Numbered from the stretch's first letter, positions 1-9,818 are shown. The stretch is DNA of 57,985 nucleotides from an uncultured Pseudomonas sp. (GCF_946885955.1 NZ_CAMPHI010000034.1:1-57985), one strand, 5' to 3'. Translations and numbers: made by a program. The notes: generated from the letters alone by a model not told the origin.

Positions 1-2
1 GC

Positions 3-803
3 ATCGGCCGCTCGGCGATCAGCCAGCAGATGAGCGACCTCGAACAGCGCCTCGGCCTGCGCCTGTGTCAACGCGGCCGCGCCGGCTTCGCCCTGACAGA
101 GGAAGGTCGCGAGGTGTATCAGTCGACCCAGCAATTACTCGCAGCGGTGGAAAGCTTTCGCACCGAGGTCAATGGCCTGCACCAGCATCTGCGCGGCGAG
201 TTGAATATCGGCCTGACCGACAACCTGGTGACGGTGCCGCACATGCGCATCACCAACGCCCTGGCGCGCCTGAAAGAGCGCGGCCCGGACGTGCATATCA
301 ATATCCGCATGACCCCGCCGAGCGAGGTCGAGCAAGGCGTGCTCGATGGGCGCCTGCATATCGGCGTGGTGCCGCTGAGCAATCCGCTGTCCGGGCTGGA
401 TTACCAGGTGCTGTACGACGAGCGTTCGCTGCTCTATTGCGCGGTCGGCCACCCGCTGTTCTATGTCGACGACCAGCAATTGCCGGATGCACGCCTCAAC
501 GACCAGGAAGCCATCGCGCCGACCTTCCGCCTGCCGCCGGAGGTGCAGAGCCACTATCAGGCGCTCAATTGCACCGCAAGCGCCTCGGACCGCGAAGGCA
601 TGGCCTTTCTGATTCTCACCGGACGCTATATCGGCTATCTGCCCGACCACTACGCCCAGGCCTGGGTGCAGCAGGGCCGCTTGCGCGCACTGAAGCCCGC
701 CACGCGCTTCTACGACCTCAGCCTGGCCTCGGTTACCCGCAAAGGTCGGCGTCCGCATCTGGTGCTGGAGAGTTTCCTCGAAGCCCTGGCCGCCAGCGGT
801 TAA
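3..803 (+). CDS. LysR-family transcriptional regulator, 5' end missing
   Basis: The reading frame is open from the window edge, so the true start lies upstream. The first visible residues (IGRSAISQQMSDLEQRLG) are the second half of a LysR winged helix-turn-helix, including the recognition helix. An in-frame ATG at 30 falls inside that helix and cannot be the start. The rest is a periplasmic-binding-protein-like effector domain of about 210 residues. LysR proteins bind DNA as tetramers and respond to a small ligand. No ligand can be assigned here, because the divergently placed partner gene usual for this family would lie outside the window. The gene ends at TAA and is followed by a REP palindrome. 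Confidence 0.93.
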   Translation: MGRSAISQQMSDLEQRLGLRLCQRGRAGFALTEEGREVYQSTQQLLAAVESFRTEVNGLHQHLRGELNIGLTDNLVTVPHMRITNALARLKERGPDVHINIRMTPPSEVEQGVLDGRLHIGVVPLSNPLSGLDYQVLYDERSLLYCAVGHPLFYVDDQQLPDARLNDQEAIAPTFRLPPEVQSHYQALNCTASASDREGMAFLILTGRYIGYLPDHYAQAWVQQGRLRALKPATRFYDLSLASVTRKGRRPHLVLESFLEALAASG

Positions 804-823
804 AGGCCGAGCACAACGCTTTT

Positions 824-890
824 GTAGCCCGGATGCAATCCGGGGAGCGCCATCGGCTGCACAGGTGTTCCCGGATTGCATCCGGGCTAC
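824..890. repeat. REP palindrome pair (GTAGCCCGGATGCAATCCGG type)
   Basis: Two 21-base arms (824-844 and 870-890) are perfect inverted repeats that read GTAGCCCGGATGCAATCCGG plus one G, separated by 25 bases. This is the layout of a Pseudomonas REP pair (BIME) lying between two genes. A decayed relative is at 39334-39369. Confidence 0.85.
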
Positions 891-1062
891 GAGGAACCGT
901 AGGTATTGATCCTTTATGGAGCGGGCATCGACACACCAGGTAACAACCACCGGTCATCTTTGCCGGGCGCGCGAGGTCACAGGTCTATGCTCGGAGGGAG
1001 CGCCGCGGCGCTCCTTTCGAGGATTTTCTGCATCCCCCTGCGGTGCAACCACGGAGGACTGT

Positions 1063-1983
1063 ATGCCCAGCCGTCGCCAGTTCATTCAGCGCAGCGCCAC
1101 GCTGCTCGCATTCGCCTCCACGCCCTGGTGGGCGCGCTCCGCCATGGCTCTGGCCGCCGACCCACTGCTGCAACGAACGATTCCCAGCAGCGGCGAAACC
1201 CTGCCGGTGATCGGCCTGGGGACCTCGCACACTTTCGATGTGCGCATTGACGATGCGGTCCTCGCCCCTCTTGAAGAACTGCTGCGCACCTTTGTCAACG
1301 GCGGCGCCAAACTGATCGACACCTCCCCCAGCTATGGCGCAGCCGAACAGGTCATCGGCGCCCTGCTGCAACGCACCAGCACGCAGGACAAGGCATTTCT
1401 CGCCAGCAAGATTTCCGCCACCGGCCGCGACAGCGGCCTGGCCCAGTTCAATCTGAGCCTGCAAGCGCTGCAGACCGAGCGGATCGATCTGATGCAAGTA
1501 CAAAACCTGCGCGACGCCCGCACCCAACTGGCGTTACTGCGCGATCTCAGGGCGCAGGGCAAGGTGCACTATATCGGCGTCACCCATTATCAGGAGTCGG
1601 CGCATGACGATCTGCTCGACGTATTGGCCCGGGAGAAGGTGGATTTTGTTCAGATCAACTATTCGGTGGCCGAACGCAATGCCGAGAAACGCCTACTGCC
1701 CTACTGCGCCGACCATGGCATCGCCGTGGTGATCAACCGGCCCTTCCAGGGCGGTCAACTGCTGCGGCCGGTCAAGGACAAACCGCTGCCGGATTGGGCG
1801 ATGGAGATCGACGCCAGCTCATGGGCGCAACTGCTGCTCAAGTTCATTCTCGCCGAGCCCGCAGTGACGGCGGTGATACCCCGCGGGTCCACTCCCCGCC
1901 ATATGGCCGACAACCTCAAGGCCGGCCATGGCCGCCTGCCGGATGCGGCATTGCGCGCGAAGATCGTGCAGGCGTTCAGCTGA
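1063..1983 (+). CDS. Tat-exported aldo/keto reductase family protein
   Basis: The protein has 306 aa. The start is ATG 1063, preceded by ACGGAGGA at 1051-1058; the open frame upstream is not needed. The N-terminus SRRQFIQRSATLLAFA is a twin-arginine signal followed by an AMALA-type cleavage site near residue 31, so the protein is probably exported folded to the periplasm. The body is an aldo/keto reductase TIM barrel. Asp86 (LIDTSPSYG), Tyr91 and Lys116 (LASKIS) of the catalytic tetrad are present. The usual His is Gln147 in DLMQVQNL. The C-terminal PRGSTPRHMADNL segment matches the NADP-binding loop of the family. Substrate is unknown. The gene appears monocistronic. Confidence 0.85.
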   Translation: MPSRRQFIQRSATLLAFASTPWWARSAMALAADPLLQRTIPSSGETLPVIGLGTSHTFDVRIDDAVLAPLEELLRTFVNGGAKLIDTSPSYGAAEQVIGALLQRTSTQDKAFLASKISATGRDSGLAQFNLSLQALQTERIDLMQVQNLRDARTQLALLRDLRAQGKVHYIGVTHYQESAHDDLLDVLAREKVDFVQINYSVAERNAEKRLLPYCADHGIAVVINRPFQGGQLLRPVKDKPLPDWAMEIDASSWAQLLLKFILAEPAVTAVIPRGSTPRHMADNLKAGHGRLPDAALRAKIVQAFS

Positions 1984-2246
1984 GTAGCCGCAGCCTCGGC
2001 CTGTTTCGCTGCTTAGCGGCCGATACCCGAGGCGATGGCCGTTCGCGGCGGAACAAAGCCCGTTAGCACCTGACGATTAGCACATAGACTTAGGTCGAAT
2101 TGACCACCAACAGGTAAAATGCACGGCAGTGAGCCTTTATACTTGGCGACATGCCAGTTGCGCCGCGTTTTGAGCGCGACGCGCTTGTCTCCTCAATGAC
2201 AGTGGGTTATCAGTGCTGTCGCAACCAGAACGGCTCGGAACCGCCC

Positions 2247-2909
2247 ATGACTGTTGAAATTCACGCGCACAGCGCCAACCCCACCGGCAAACCCGCCGGA
2301 CGCATTCGCCAGAAAAACGAAGAAGCGATCATCAAGGCTGCCGAGGAAGAGTTCGCCCGCCACGGTTTCAAAGGCACCAGCATGAACACCATCGCGCAGA
2401 CCGTCGGTTTGCCGAAAGCCAACCTGCACTATTACTTCAGCAACAAACTCGGCCTGTATCAGGCGGTGCTGGCCAATATCCTCGAACTGTGGGACAGCAC
2501 GTTCAATAGCCTGACCGTCGACGACGACCCGGCTCAGGCGCTGGCCCGCTATATTCGCGCCAAGATTGAGTTCTCCCGACGCAACCCGAAAGCCTCGCGC
2601 ATCTATGCCATGGAAGTGATCAGTGGCGGCGAAAACCTCACGCAACTGCTCAACCAGGATTATCAGGCCTGGTTTCGCGGCCGCGCGGCGGTGTTCGAAG
2701 CCTGGATCGCTGCGGGCAAGATGGACCCGATCGACCCGGTGCACCTGATCTTCCTGCTCTGGGGCAGCACCCAGCATTACGCCGACTTCGCCTCACAGGT
2801 TTGCCGGCTCACCGGCCGCACGCGCATGACCAAACAGGATTTCGACCAGGCCGCCGACAACCTGGTGCGTATCATCCTTAAAGGTTGCGGCCTCACCCCG
2901 CCCGCCTGA
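2247..2909 (+). CDS. TetR-family regulator, RutR-like
   Basis: The protein has 220 aa if started at ATG 2247; the frame is open 32 codons further up but that part has no family similarity that I can see. Residues 20-70 form a TetR helix-turn-helix, with recognition helix around LPKANLHYYFSNKLGLY. The C-terminal half resembles the YcdC/RutR ligand domain (ARYIRAKIEFSRRNPKASRIYAMEVISGG). RutR senses pyrimidines in E. coli; Pseudomonas homologues often lie near nucleobase catabolism genes. Two purine deaminases lie 1.4-2.9 kb downstream, so control of nucleobase degradation is a reasonable inference. Its TGA overlaps the ATG of the next gene by one base, implying translational coupling. Confidence 0.87.
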   Translation: MTVEIHAHSANPTGKPAGRIRQKNEEAIIKAAEEEFARHGFKGTSMNTIAQTVGLPKANLHYYFSNKLGLYQAVLANILELWDSTFNSLTVDDDPAQALARYIRAKIEFSRRNPKASRIYAMEVISGGENLTQLLNQDYQAWFRGRAAVFEAWIAAGKMDPIDPVHLIFLLWGSTQHYADFASQVCRLTGRTRMTKQDFDQAADNLVRIILKGCGLTPPA

Positions 2910-3529
2910 TGCCTTTTACCCTGCTCGGCCCCTGCGAGTACCGCGAGGAGATCCGCAAGAGCCGCTTTATCGCCCTCGCCGCGCCGGTTGCCAGTGCGAC
3001 CGAGGCACAGGCGTTTATCGCCGCAGCCAGCGACCCCGGCGCCTCGCACAACTGCTGGGCCTGGAAGGTCGGCGACCAGTACCGCTTCAGCGACGACGGC
3101 GAACCGGGCGGCACCGCCGGCCGACCGATCCTCGCGGCCATCGACGCCCAGGACTGCGACCAGGTGGCGCTACTGGTGATCCGCTGGTACGGCGGTATCC
3201 AGCTCGGCACCGGCGGCCTGGCCCGCGCCTACGGCGGCGCGGCGAACAAATGCCTGCAAGCGGCCGAACGCCAGGCGCTGATCGCGCGTGATCGCTACCG
3301 CTGCCATTGTCTGTTCGCCGAGCTACCAATGCTCAAGACCCGCCTCGCGGAACTGGACAGCCTGCTGGAAAGCGAAACCTACGACGCCAGCGGCGCCGAG
3401 TTGCAGCTGGCAGTGCCGCCGCAGCGCACCGCCGAACTCAAGCGGCTGCTGGCAGATATCAGCCGCGGGCGTATTGAATTGCAGCACAGCGACAACCCTC
3501 AAAGCCACACTGCATCCCACAGTGGATAA
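2909..3529 (+). CDS. yigZ: IMPACT/YigZ family protein
   Basis: The 206-aa protein has an N-terminal UPF0029/Impact domain with the signature motifs RFSDDGEPGGTAGRPIL and RWYGGIQLGTGGLARAYG, followed by the smaller C-terminal DUF1949-type domain. YigZ/IMPACT proteins are linked to translation control (in eukaryotes by countering GCN2), but the bacterial biochemical function is not firmly known. The ATG overlaps the TGA of the TetR gene (TGATG). The last 31 bases overlap the convergent transposase gene at 3499-3948, so the C-terminal tail after about residue 195 may have been altered by that insertion. Confidence 0.92.
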   Translation: MPFTLLGPCEYREEIRKSRFIALAAPVASATEAQAFIAAASDPGASHNCWAWKVGDQYRFSDDGEPGGTAGRPILAAIDAQDCDQVALLVIRWYGGIQLGTGGLARAYGGAANKCLQAAERQALIARDRYRCHCLFAELPMLKTRLAELDSLLESETYDASGAELQLAVPPQRTAELKRLLADISRGRIELQHSDNPQSHTASHSG

Positions 3530-3948
3530 TCGCCGAGGTGCTTGACCAGACCCGCTCGCAATGGATTCGCCACAACATAACGGGCCACCGTACGCATGTC
3601 TTCCTCCTTGCGTAGTGCGCGGTCGTGGTACCCCTCCTGCCAAAGCGCGCCCTGGCGACCGAGTTGCTGGTTGACTCGGCGAGCGCTATTGCATTTGACC
3701 CTGCGCATTAACTCATCGAGCGAACGACCCTGCAATTGAACCAACCAATGCATATTATCGGGCATCACAACCCAAGCCAAGGAAGAAGCCCAAGACTGTT
3801 CGTGGGCGGCCCGCAGCTCACTCACTAGCAAACGCGCCAATGCGAAATTTTGGAACAGTGGCTGACGATATTGGACATTAGTGGTTAAGAGGTAGACGCG
3901 CCCTGATTCAGAAAAACGACCAAGGCGCAAATTTTGGCCCTGCGGCAT
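3499..3948 (-). CDS. REP-associated tyrosine transposase (RAYT)
   Basis: The protein has 149 aa with an SD (GGAGG, 7-base spacing) before ATG 3948. It shows the TnpA_REP/Y1 layout: N-terminal LGRFSESGRVYLLTTNVQYRQPLF, a metal-site region VVMPDNMHWLVQL, and the C-terminal helix YHDRALRKEEDM followed by VARYVVANPLRAGLV, whose Tyr is the expected nucleophile. RAYTs are single-copy domesticated IS200/IS605 relatives that process REP sequences. The usual His-x-His pair reads Asn-Met-His, so the first metal ligand may be lost. A perfect REP pair lies just upstream at 3974-4040. The 3' end overlaps yigZ by 31 bases. Confidence 0.9.
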   Translation of the reverse strand: MPQGQNLRLGRFSESGRVYLLTTNVQYRQPLFQNFALARLLVSELRAAHEQSWASSLAWVVMPDNMHWLVQLQGRSLDELMRRVKCNSARRVNQQLGRQGALWQEGYHDRALRKEEDMRTVARYVVANPLRAGLVKHLGDYPLWDAVWL

Positions 3949-3973
3949 TCCATTGCCTCCAATTTGTAGAAAA

Positions 3974-4040
3974 TCGCGGCCAAGGCCGCTCCTACATTAA
4001 ATACCGCGGTCCGTTTTCGTAGGAGCGGCCTTGGCCGCGA
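3974..4040. repeat. REP pair next to the RAYT gene
   Basis: Two perfect 21-base inverted arms (3974-3994 and 4020-4040), of form TAGGAGCGGCCTTGGCCGCG plus A on the right arm, are separated by 25 bases. Each arm is itself imperfectly palindromic around GGCC. Position directly upstream of the transposase gene is the typical RAYT/REP arrangement. Confidence 0.9.
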
Positions 4041-4263
4041 TAAAAAACGAGTTAACCAGACACCAACTCGTGCTGCAGTGCTTCCACGACCATTCATTAT
4101 TCTGCGCTGACAAGCATAGCGCAGACATAACGAACCGCGTCCATCTTGATCCTGACTACCAAGACAGCTATCGTCACCCCACGTCATCCGACGCACCTGG
4201 ATCAGCAGACAGGGTCAACACTGAGCTGGCTAACCTGAACTCACCCTCAGAGGAGCCTGCTCA

Positions 4264-5619
4264 ATGGCAGCTACCCGTATCTGGATCAAGAACCCTCTCG
4301 CTATCTTCACCGCCAATCATCTGGACGCCGCTGGCGGCCTGGTGATCGATAGTGGCGTTATCAGTGAACTGCTCAGCGCCGGCCAGCAACCTTCGCGCCC
4401 GTGCGATCAGGTATTCGATGCCCGCGAGCACGTGCTGCTGCCGGGCCTGATCAACACCCACCACCACTTCTATCAAACCCTGACCCGCGCCTGGGCGCCG
4501 GTGGTCAACCAGCCGTTGTTTCCCTGGCTGAAAACCCTGTATCCGGTATGGGCGCGATTGACCCCGGAAAAGCTGGCACTGGCGAGCAAGGTGGCGCTGG
4601 CCGAGCTACTGCTGTCCGGTTGCAGCACGGCGGCGGATCACCATTACCTGTTCCCGGACGGCCTGGAAAACGCCATCGATGTGCAGGTCGAGACGGTGCG
4701 CGAGCTGGGCATGCGCGCCATGCTGACCCGCGGTTCAATGAGCCTGGGCGAGGCCGATGGCGGCCTGCCGCCGCAGCAAACCGTGCAGCAGGGCGAGGTG
4801 ATCCTGGCCGACAGCCAGCGCCTGATCGAGCGCTACCACGAGCGCGGCGACGGCGCGCAAATCCAGATTGCCCTGGCGCCCTGCTCACCGTTCTCGGTGA
4901 CCCCACAGATCATGCGCGACAGCGCCGAGCTGGCGCACAAGCTTGATGTGCGCCTGCACACCCACCTGGCCGAAACCCTCGACGAAGAGGACTTCTGCCT
5001 GCAACGCTTCGGCCTGCGCACCGTGGACTATCTGGACAGCGTCGGCTGGCTCGGCCCGCGCACCTGGCTGGCCCACGGCATCCACTTCAACCCTGACGAA
5101 ATCGCCCGCCTGGGTGCAGCCGGCACCGGCATCAGTCATTGCCCGAGCTCGAACATGCGCCTGGCCTCGGGCATCTGCCCAACCCTCGATCTGCAAGCCG
5201 CTGGCGCGCCGATTGGCCTGGGTGTGGACGGCTCGGCCTCCAACGACGCCTCCAATATGATCCTCGAAGCGCGCCAGGCCCTGTATCTGCAACGCCTGCG
5301 CTACGGCGCCGAGAAAATCACCCCGGAGCTGGCTCTGGGCTGGGCCAGCAGGGGCTCGGCGCAGCTGCTCGGGCGCACCGATATCGGCGAGCTGGCGGTC
5401 GGCAAGCAAGCCGACTTGGCGCTGTTCAAGCTCGATGAGCTGCGCTTTTCCGGCAGCCATGATCCGCTTTCAGCCCTGCTGCTGTGTGGCGCAGACCGTG
5501 CCGACCGGATGATGATCGGCGGCCAATGGCGGGTGATCGATGGGCAGATCGAGGGGCTGGATGTGGCGCAGTTGATCGCCAACCATCGTCAAGCGGCCAG
5601 GGAGTTGATCGGCGCTTGA
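4264..5619 (+). CDS. 8-oxoguanine deaminase (amidohydrolase family)
   Basis: The protein has 451 aa. It is a cytosolic metal-dependent hydrolase of the ATZ/TRZ-like amidohydrolase group. Metal ligands are visible: NTHHHFYQT (His66, His68), the HTHLAETLDEE His, the AHGIHF His and the Asp in GLGVDGSASND. The sequence matches the Pseudomonas enzyme shown to deaminate 8-oxoguanine to urate (the PA0142 type); guanine or isocytosine activity is possible. AGAGGAG lies before the ATG. It is followed by a REP-like hairpin and adenine deaminase on the same strand, forming a purine-catabolic pair. Confidence 0.9.
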   Translation: MAATRIWIKNPLAIFTANHLDAAGGLVIDSGVISELLSAGQQPSRPCDQVFDAREHVLLPGLINTHHHFYQTLTRAWAPVVNQPLFPWLKTLYPVWARLTPEKLALASKVALAELLLSGCSTAADHHYLFPDGLENAIDVQVETVRELGMRAMLTRGSMSLGEADGGLPPQQTVQQGEVILADSQRLIERYHERGDGAQIQIALAPCSPFSVTPQIMRDSAELAHKLDVRLHTHLAETLDEEDFCLQRFGLRTVDYLDSVGWLGPRTWLAHGIHFNPDEIARLGAAGTGISHCPSSNMRLASGICPTLDLQAAGAPIGLGVDGSASNDASNMILEARQALYLQRLRYGAEKITPELALGWASRGSAQLLGRTDIGELAVGKQADLALFKLDELRFSGSHDPLSALLLCGADRADRMMIGGQWRVIDGQIEGLDVAQLIANHRQAARELIGA

Positions 5620-6738
<1,119 letters not shown>

Positions 6739-6900
6739 ATCGTCAAGGCCATGCAGCCACTGCGCCAGCGGCTGCTAAACTTTCCGATCGAGGGTCGATA
6801 TAAAGGTATATCCGTCGACCAGCAATCGAATGATGGCCATACAATAGCCAGCACACTCGCATGCAGTAGGCGCACCGCCGTCACCGAGGTAGCACGCTCT

Positions 6901-7668
6901 ATGACACCATCCCTGCCATGCCGCCTCATCACGCCCGTACTGTTCACGCTGCTGTCGTGCTTCGGGTTGCAGGCGGTAGCCGAGGAGCAAATCCGCATCG
7001 TCACGGAGGAACTGCCGCCCTACAACATGACCCGGGACGGCAAACTGACCGGCTTGAGTACCGAGGTCGTGCAGGCGGTACTCAAGGAGGTGGGCGTCAA
7101 AGCGACTATCCAGTCCATGCCCTGGGCGCGCGCCTACGATATCGCGCTCAATACCGAGAATGTGCTGATCTACTCGATTACCCGCACCGCTCAGCGCGAG
7201 CATCTGTTCAAGTGGGTCGGCGTAGTCGCACCAATGGACTGGTATCTCTATGCGCGGCCCGACAGCGGCATCAAGCTCGACAATCTGGATGACGCGCGCC
7301 GCTATCAGATCGCAACGGTCAAGGAAGATGCTGGCGAACAGTACCTGCTGTCGAAGAACTTTTCCGTCGGCAAGAACCTGCAGTCGAACAACAAGTACGC
7401 CTACAACTATGAAAAGCTCAAGCTGGGGCGCGTGGACCTGTGGATTTCCATCGAGCTGAACGCCAGGTACCTGATCCGCCAAGCCGGCGACACGCCCGAA
7501 AAGGTGGCGGTGCCGGTACTGCGGCTACCCGACCTCGGTGAAGGCGCAGGACTGAATATGGCTTTCGGCCCGCATACCTCGGATGCCCTCGTCGAACGCT
7601 TCCGCCAGGGCCTGAAGACCATTCGCAGCAACGGTACCTACGACGCCATCGCCAAAAGGTGGCTGTAG
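6901..7668 (+). CDS. Periplasmic solute-binding protein (SBP_bac_3 type), copy 1
   Basis: The protein has 255 aa. The start is ATG 6901, which begins a clear signal peptide (MTPSLPCRLITPVLFTLLSC to about Ala27); the 50 codons upstream in the frame lack one. The mature part is a family-3 extracellular binding domain (IRIVTEELPPYN, then PWARAYDIALNTENVLIYS). It ends one base before the diguanylate cyclase gene. A paralogue with the same PWARAYD-NVLIY-FKWVG pattern follows the cyclase. No ABC permease is nearby, so a sensory rather than transport role is inferred. Confidence 0.88.
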   Translation: MTPSLPCRLITPVLFTLLSCFGLQAVAEEQIRIVTEELPPYNMTRDGKLTGLSTEVVQAVLKEVGVKATIQSMPWARAYDIALNTENVLIYSITRTAQREHLFKWVGVVAPMDWYLYARPDSGIKLDNLDDARRYQIATVKEDAGEQYLLSKNFSVGKNLQSNNKYAYNYEKLKLGRVDLWISIELNARYLIRQAGDTPEKVAVPVLRLPDLGEGAGLNMAFGPHTSDALVERFRQGLKTIRSNGTYDAIAKRWL

Positions 7669-7669
7669 G

Positions 7670-9004
7670 ATGCCGGCGCTCCCGCCTGTGAGTACACAGG
7701 ACAGCCGACCAACCGGCTCGCTCGGACGTCGACTGGTGCTGGCGACGCTTGCGTTTTGCCTGGTCTTCACCCTGTTCACCGTGGCGATACGGACTTGGTC
7801 GGCCTGGCAGGCGAACCTCACGGCGATGACCGACGAGCTGTCGCTGATCGATCAGGTATTCCAGCGCACCCTGTCCAAGGCGATCTGGGAGATGGACCGC
7901 GAGTCCCTGCAGACCCAGCTCGATAGCGTTGCCCAAGTCGCAGCCGTGGGTCGGGTGAAGCTGAGCATCCTGCGCGCCGGGCGCTCGCCTGAGGAAATGG
8001 AACGGCTGCGACCCTATCAACGGGCATCGCATCTGGCGCCCTCGCTTCAACGGATGTTGACCTACACACCTTATGAAGGCGCAGACGAAAATGTCGGCGA
8101 ATTGACCCTCGAAGGTGATGAACGGGTGCTCTGGCGACGGCTGTCCAGCGAGGTGGCGAATATCGTCGTCACTCAGATCATTCAGTCGCTACTGCTGGCC
8201 GGACTGATCATGTGGATGTTCAATCGGTCGGTCACCGTGCACGTGCAACAGATCGCACGCCACCTCGAACAGCTGACCCCTGCCAACTTGAAGCGTACCT
8301 TGCGTCTGGAGCGTTCGGTAAGGCGCAAAGACGAATTGAGCCTATTGGAATCGGGGGTCAACGACCTGCAGGACAAATTATCGGACTACCTCGAACGACA
8401 GAAACAGGACGAGCAGGAACTGGCCGCGCGCCGCGATCAACTGGCGGAACTGGTCGAGGAACGCACAGCTGAGCTGCGTGAAGCCAACAGTCGCCTGGAA
8501 GAACTCTCGCGTAGCGACCCGCTTACCGGTCTGGCCAACCGTAGACACTTCGATGAGTTGAAGGAAATTGAATTCCGCCGGGCGCAGCGGCTGGCCCAAC
8601 CGCTGTCGGTACTGATGTGCGATGTGGACTTTTTCAAACGCTACAACGATACCTACGGCCATGCCCTTGGTGATCAATGCCTGCAAGCGGTGGCCGCAAC
8701 CCTCAAAAAGGTATTCGCCCGCGCTGGCGAACTGGCCGCACGGGTCGGCGGTGAAGAATTTGCCGTGCTGTTGCCGGGCTCCGATCTCATCAGCGCGCAC
8801 AAGACAGCAGAACGACTGCGCCAGGCCATCGCCGCGTTGGCGGTGGCCCATGCCACCTCGCCAGTGGCTCCACATGTCACCCTGAGTATCGGCGTCGCGC
8901 AGTTCGATCCCGGCACCATGGATCGCTTCGATCAACTGATGCAGTGCGCCGACCAGGCGCTATATCGCGCGAAGTCCCAGGGGCGCGACCGAATAGCCGA
9001 ATAA
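7670..9004 (+). CDS. Membrane diguanylate cyclase with GGEEF active site
   Basis: The protein has 444 aa. Two transmembrane segments, at about residues 21-43 and 165-185, enclose a periplasmic sensor of about 120 residues. They are followed by a HAMP-like linker and a coiled coil (about 240-275), then a GGDEF domain from SDPLTGLANRRHF. The active site is GGEEF (360-364), so cyclase activity making c-di-GMP from two GTP is expected. The inhibitory site RxxD is RAGE here, so product inhibition through the I-site may be absent. It sits one base after one binding-protein gene and 18 bases before the paralogous one. No EAL domain is present. Confidence 0.95.
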   Translation: MPALPPVSTQDSRPTGSLGRRLVLATLAFCLVFTLFTVAIRTWSAWQANLTAMTDELSLIDQVFQRTLSKAIWEMDRESLQTQLDSVAQVAAVGRVKLSILRAGRSPEEMERLRPYQRASHLAPSLQRMLTYTPYEGADENVGELTLEGDERVLWRRLSSEVANIVVTQIIQSLLLAGLIMWMFNRSVTVHVQQIARHLEQLTPANLKRTLRLERSVRRKDELSLLESGVNDLQDKLSDYLERQKQDEQELAARRDQLAELVEERTAELREANSRLEELSRSDPLTGLANRRHFDELKEIEFRRAQRLAQPLSVLMCDVDFFKRYNDTYGHALGDQCLQAVAATLKKVFARAGELAARVGGEEFAVLLPGSDLISAHKTAERLRQAIAALAVAHATSPVAPHVTLSIGVAQFDPGTMDRFDQLMQCADQALYRAKSQGRDRIAE

Positions 9005-9022
9005 GACCAACGAGGCATCGTC

Positions 9023-9754
9023 ATGACAACAGCTCAGTTCACCCTGATCGCGATATTACTGCTCGGCATGAGCAGTACCGGCGTTGCGCAAGGCATCAAG
9101 GTCGTCACCGAAGACACCTCCTACAGCTACCTGCAAGACGGCAAAGTAGCCGGAACGGCGACCGCGGTCGTCGAAGCCACGCTGCAGCGTGCCGGCCTGA
9201 ACGACTACAGCGTGACCATCTACCCCTGGGCGCGCGCTTACGACATGGCGCTGCAGGAAAAGAATGTGCTGATCTACCTGATCGCCCGCACCCCCGAGCG
9301 CGAGGCACTGTTCAAATGGGTAGGCGAGATCGAGCACATCGACTACCCGATGTACAAATTGCGCGAACGCAGCGACATCCAGGTGCGCGATCTTCAGGAA
9401 GCCAAACACTACAGCGTTGGCGTGGTCCGCGACGATGTGCGCCACCAATACCTGAAGGAACAGGGCTTCACCAAACTGGTCGTTTCGGCGAACAACCGCG
9501 ATAACTTCAAGCGCCTGCTGAACCGCCAGGTACAACTGGTGCCCATGCCGGAAAGCGATGTTGCCATGCAGTGTCTGGATGCCCAGTTCGATTGCGCCCG
9601 CCTGGAAAAAACCTTCACTCCAGAGCTGACGACCAGCCTTTATATGGCCTACAGCCTGAGCACCGACGATGAGATAGTGGCGCGTACCCGGGAGGCGTTC
9701 GACAACCTGAAAACCGAGGGCACCGTGCAGCAGCTGATCCACGGCGACCATTGA
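9023..9754 (+). CDS. Periplasmic solute-binding protein (SBP_bac_3 type), copy 2
   Basis: The protein has 243 aa with a signal peptide of about 22 residues ending SSTGVAQG. The mature domain (IKVVTEDTSYSYLQDGK, YPWARAYDMALQEKNVLIYL, REALFKWVGEIEH) is clearly related to the protein at 6901-7668 but well diverged, including two Cys (CLDAQFDC) that the first copy lacks. It starts 18 bases after the cyclase stop codon and is likely co-transcribed. Ligand is unknown; amino acids or related polar compounds are typical for the family. Confidence 0.88.
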   Translation: MTTAQFTLIAILLLGMSSTGVAQGIKVVTEDTSYSYLQDGKVAGTATAVVEATLQRAGLNDYSVTIYPWARAYDMALQEKNVLIYLIARTPEREALFKWVGEIEHIDYPMYKLRERSDIQVRDLQEAKHYSVGVVRDDVRHQYLKEQGFTKLVVSANNRDNFKRLLNRQVQLVPMPESDVAMQCLDAQFDCARLEKTFTPELTTSLYMAYSLSTDDEIVARTREAFDNLKTEGTVQQLIHGDH

Positions 9755-9765
9755 GCCCTTCCGCC

Positions 9766-9787
9766 CGCTGCCGCAAATGCGGCAGCG
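9766..9787 (+). terminator. Hairpin after the binding-protein/cyclase operon
   Basis: A 9-base perfect stem, CGCTGCCGC/GCGGCAGCG, with an AAAT loop lies 12 bases after the stop codon. It has no T tract, so it is a termination or RNA-stabilising candidate, not a typical intrinsic terminator. Confidence 0.45.
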
Positions 9788-9818
9788 GCGCAGCGGGGAT
9801 TGACCAAGCCGGCATCGC

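Noticed and set aside
65..943. 292-codon frame overlapping the LysR gene
   Set aside because: Arg/Ala/Pro-rich shadow of the LysR reading frame; the LysR frame has clear domain matches.
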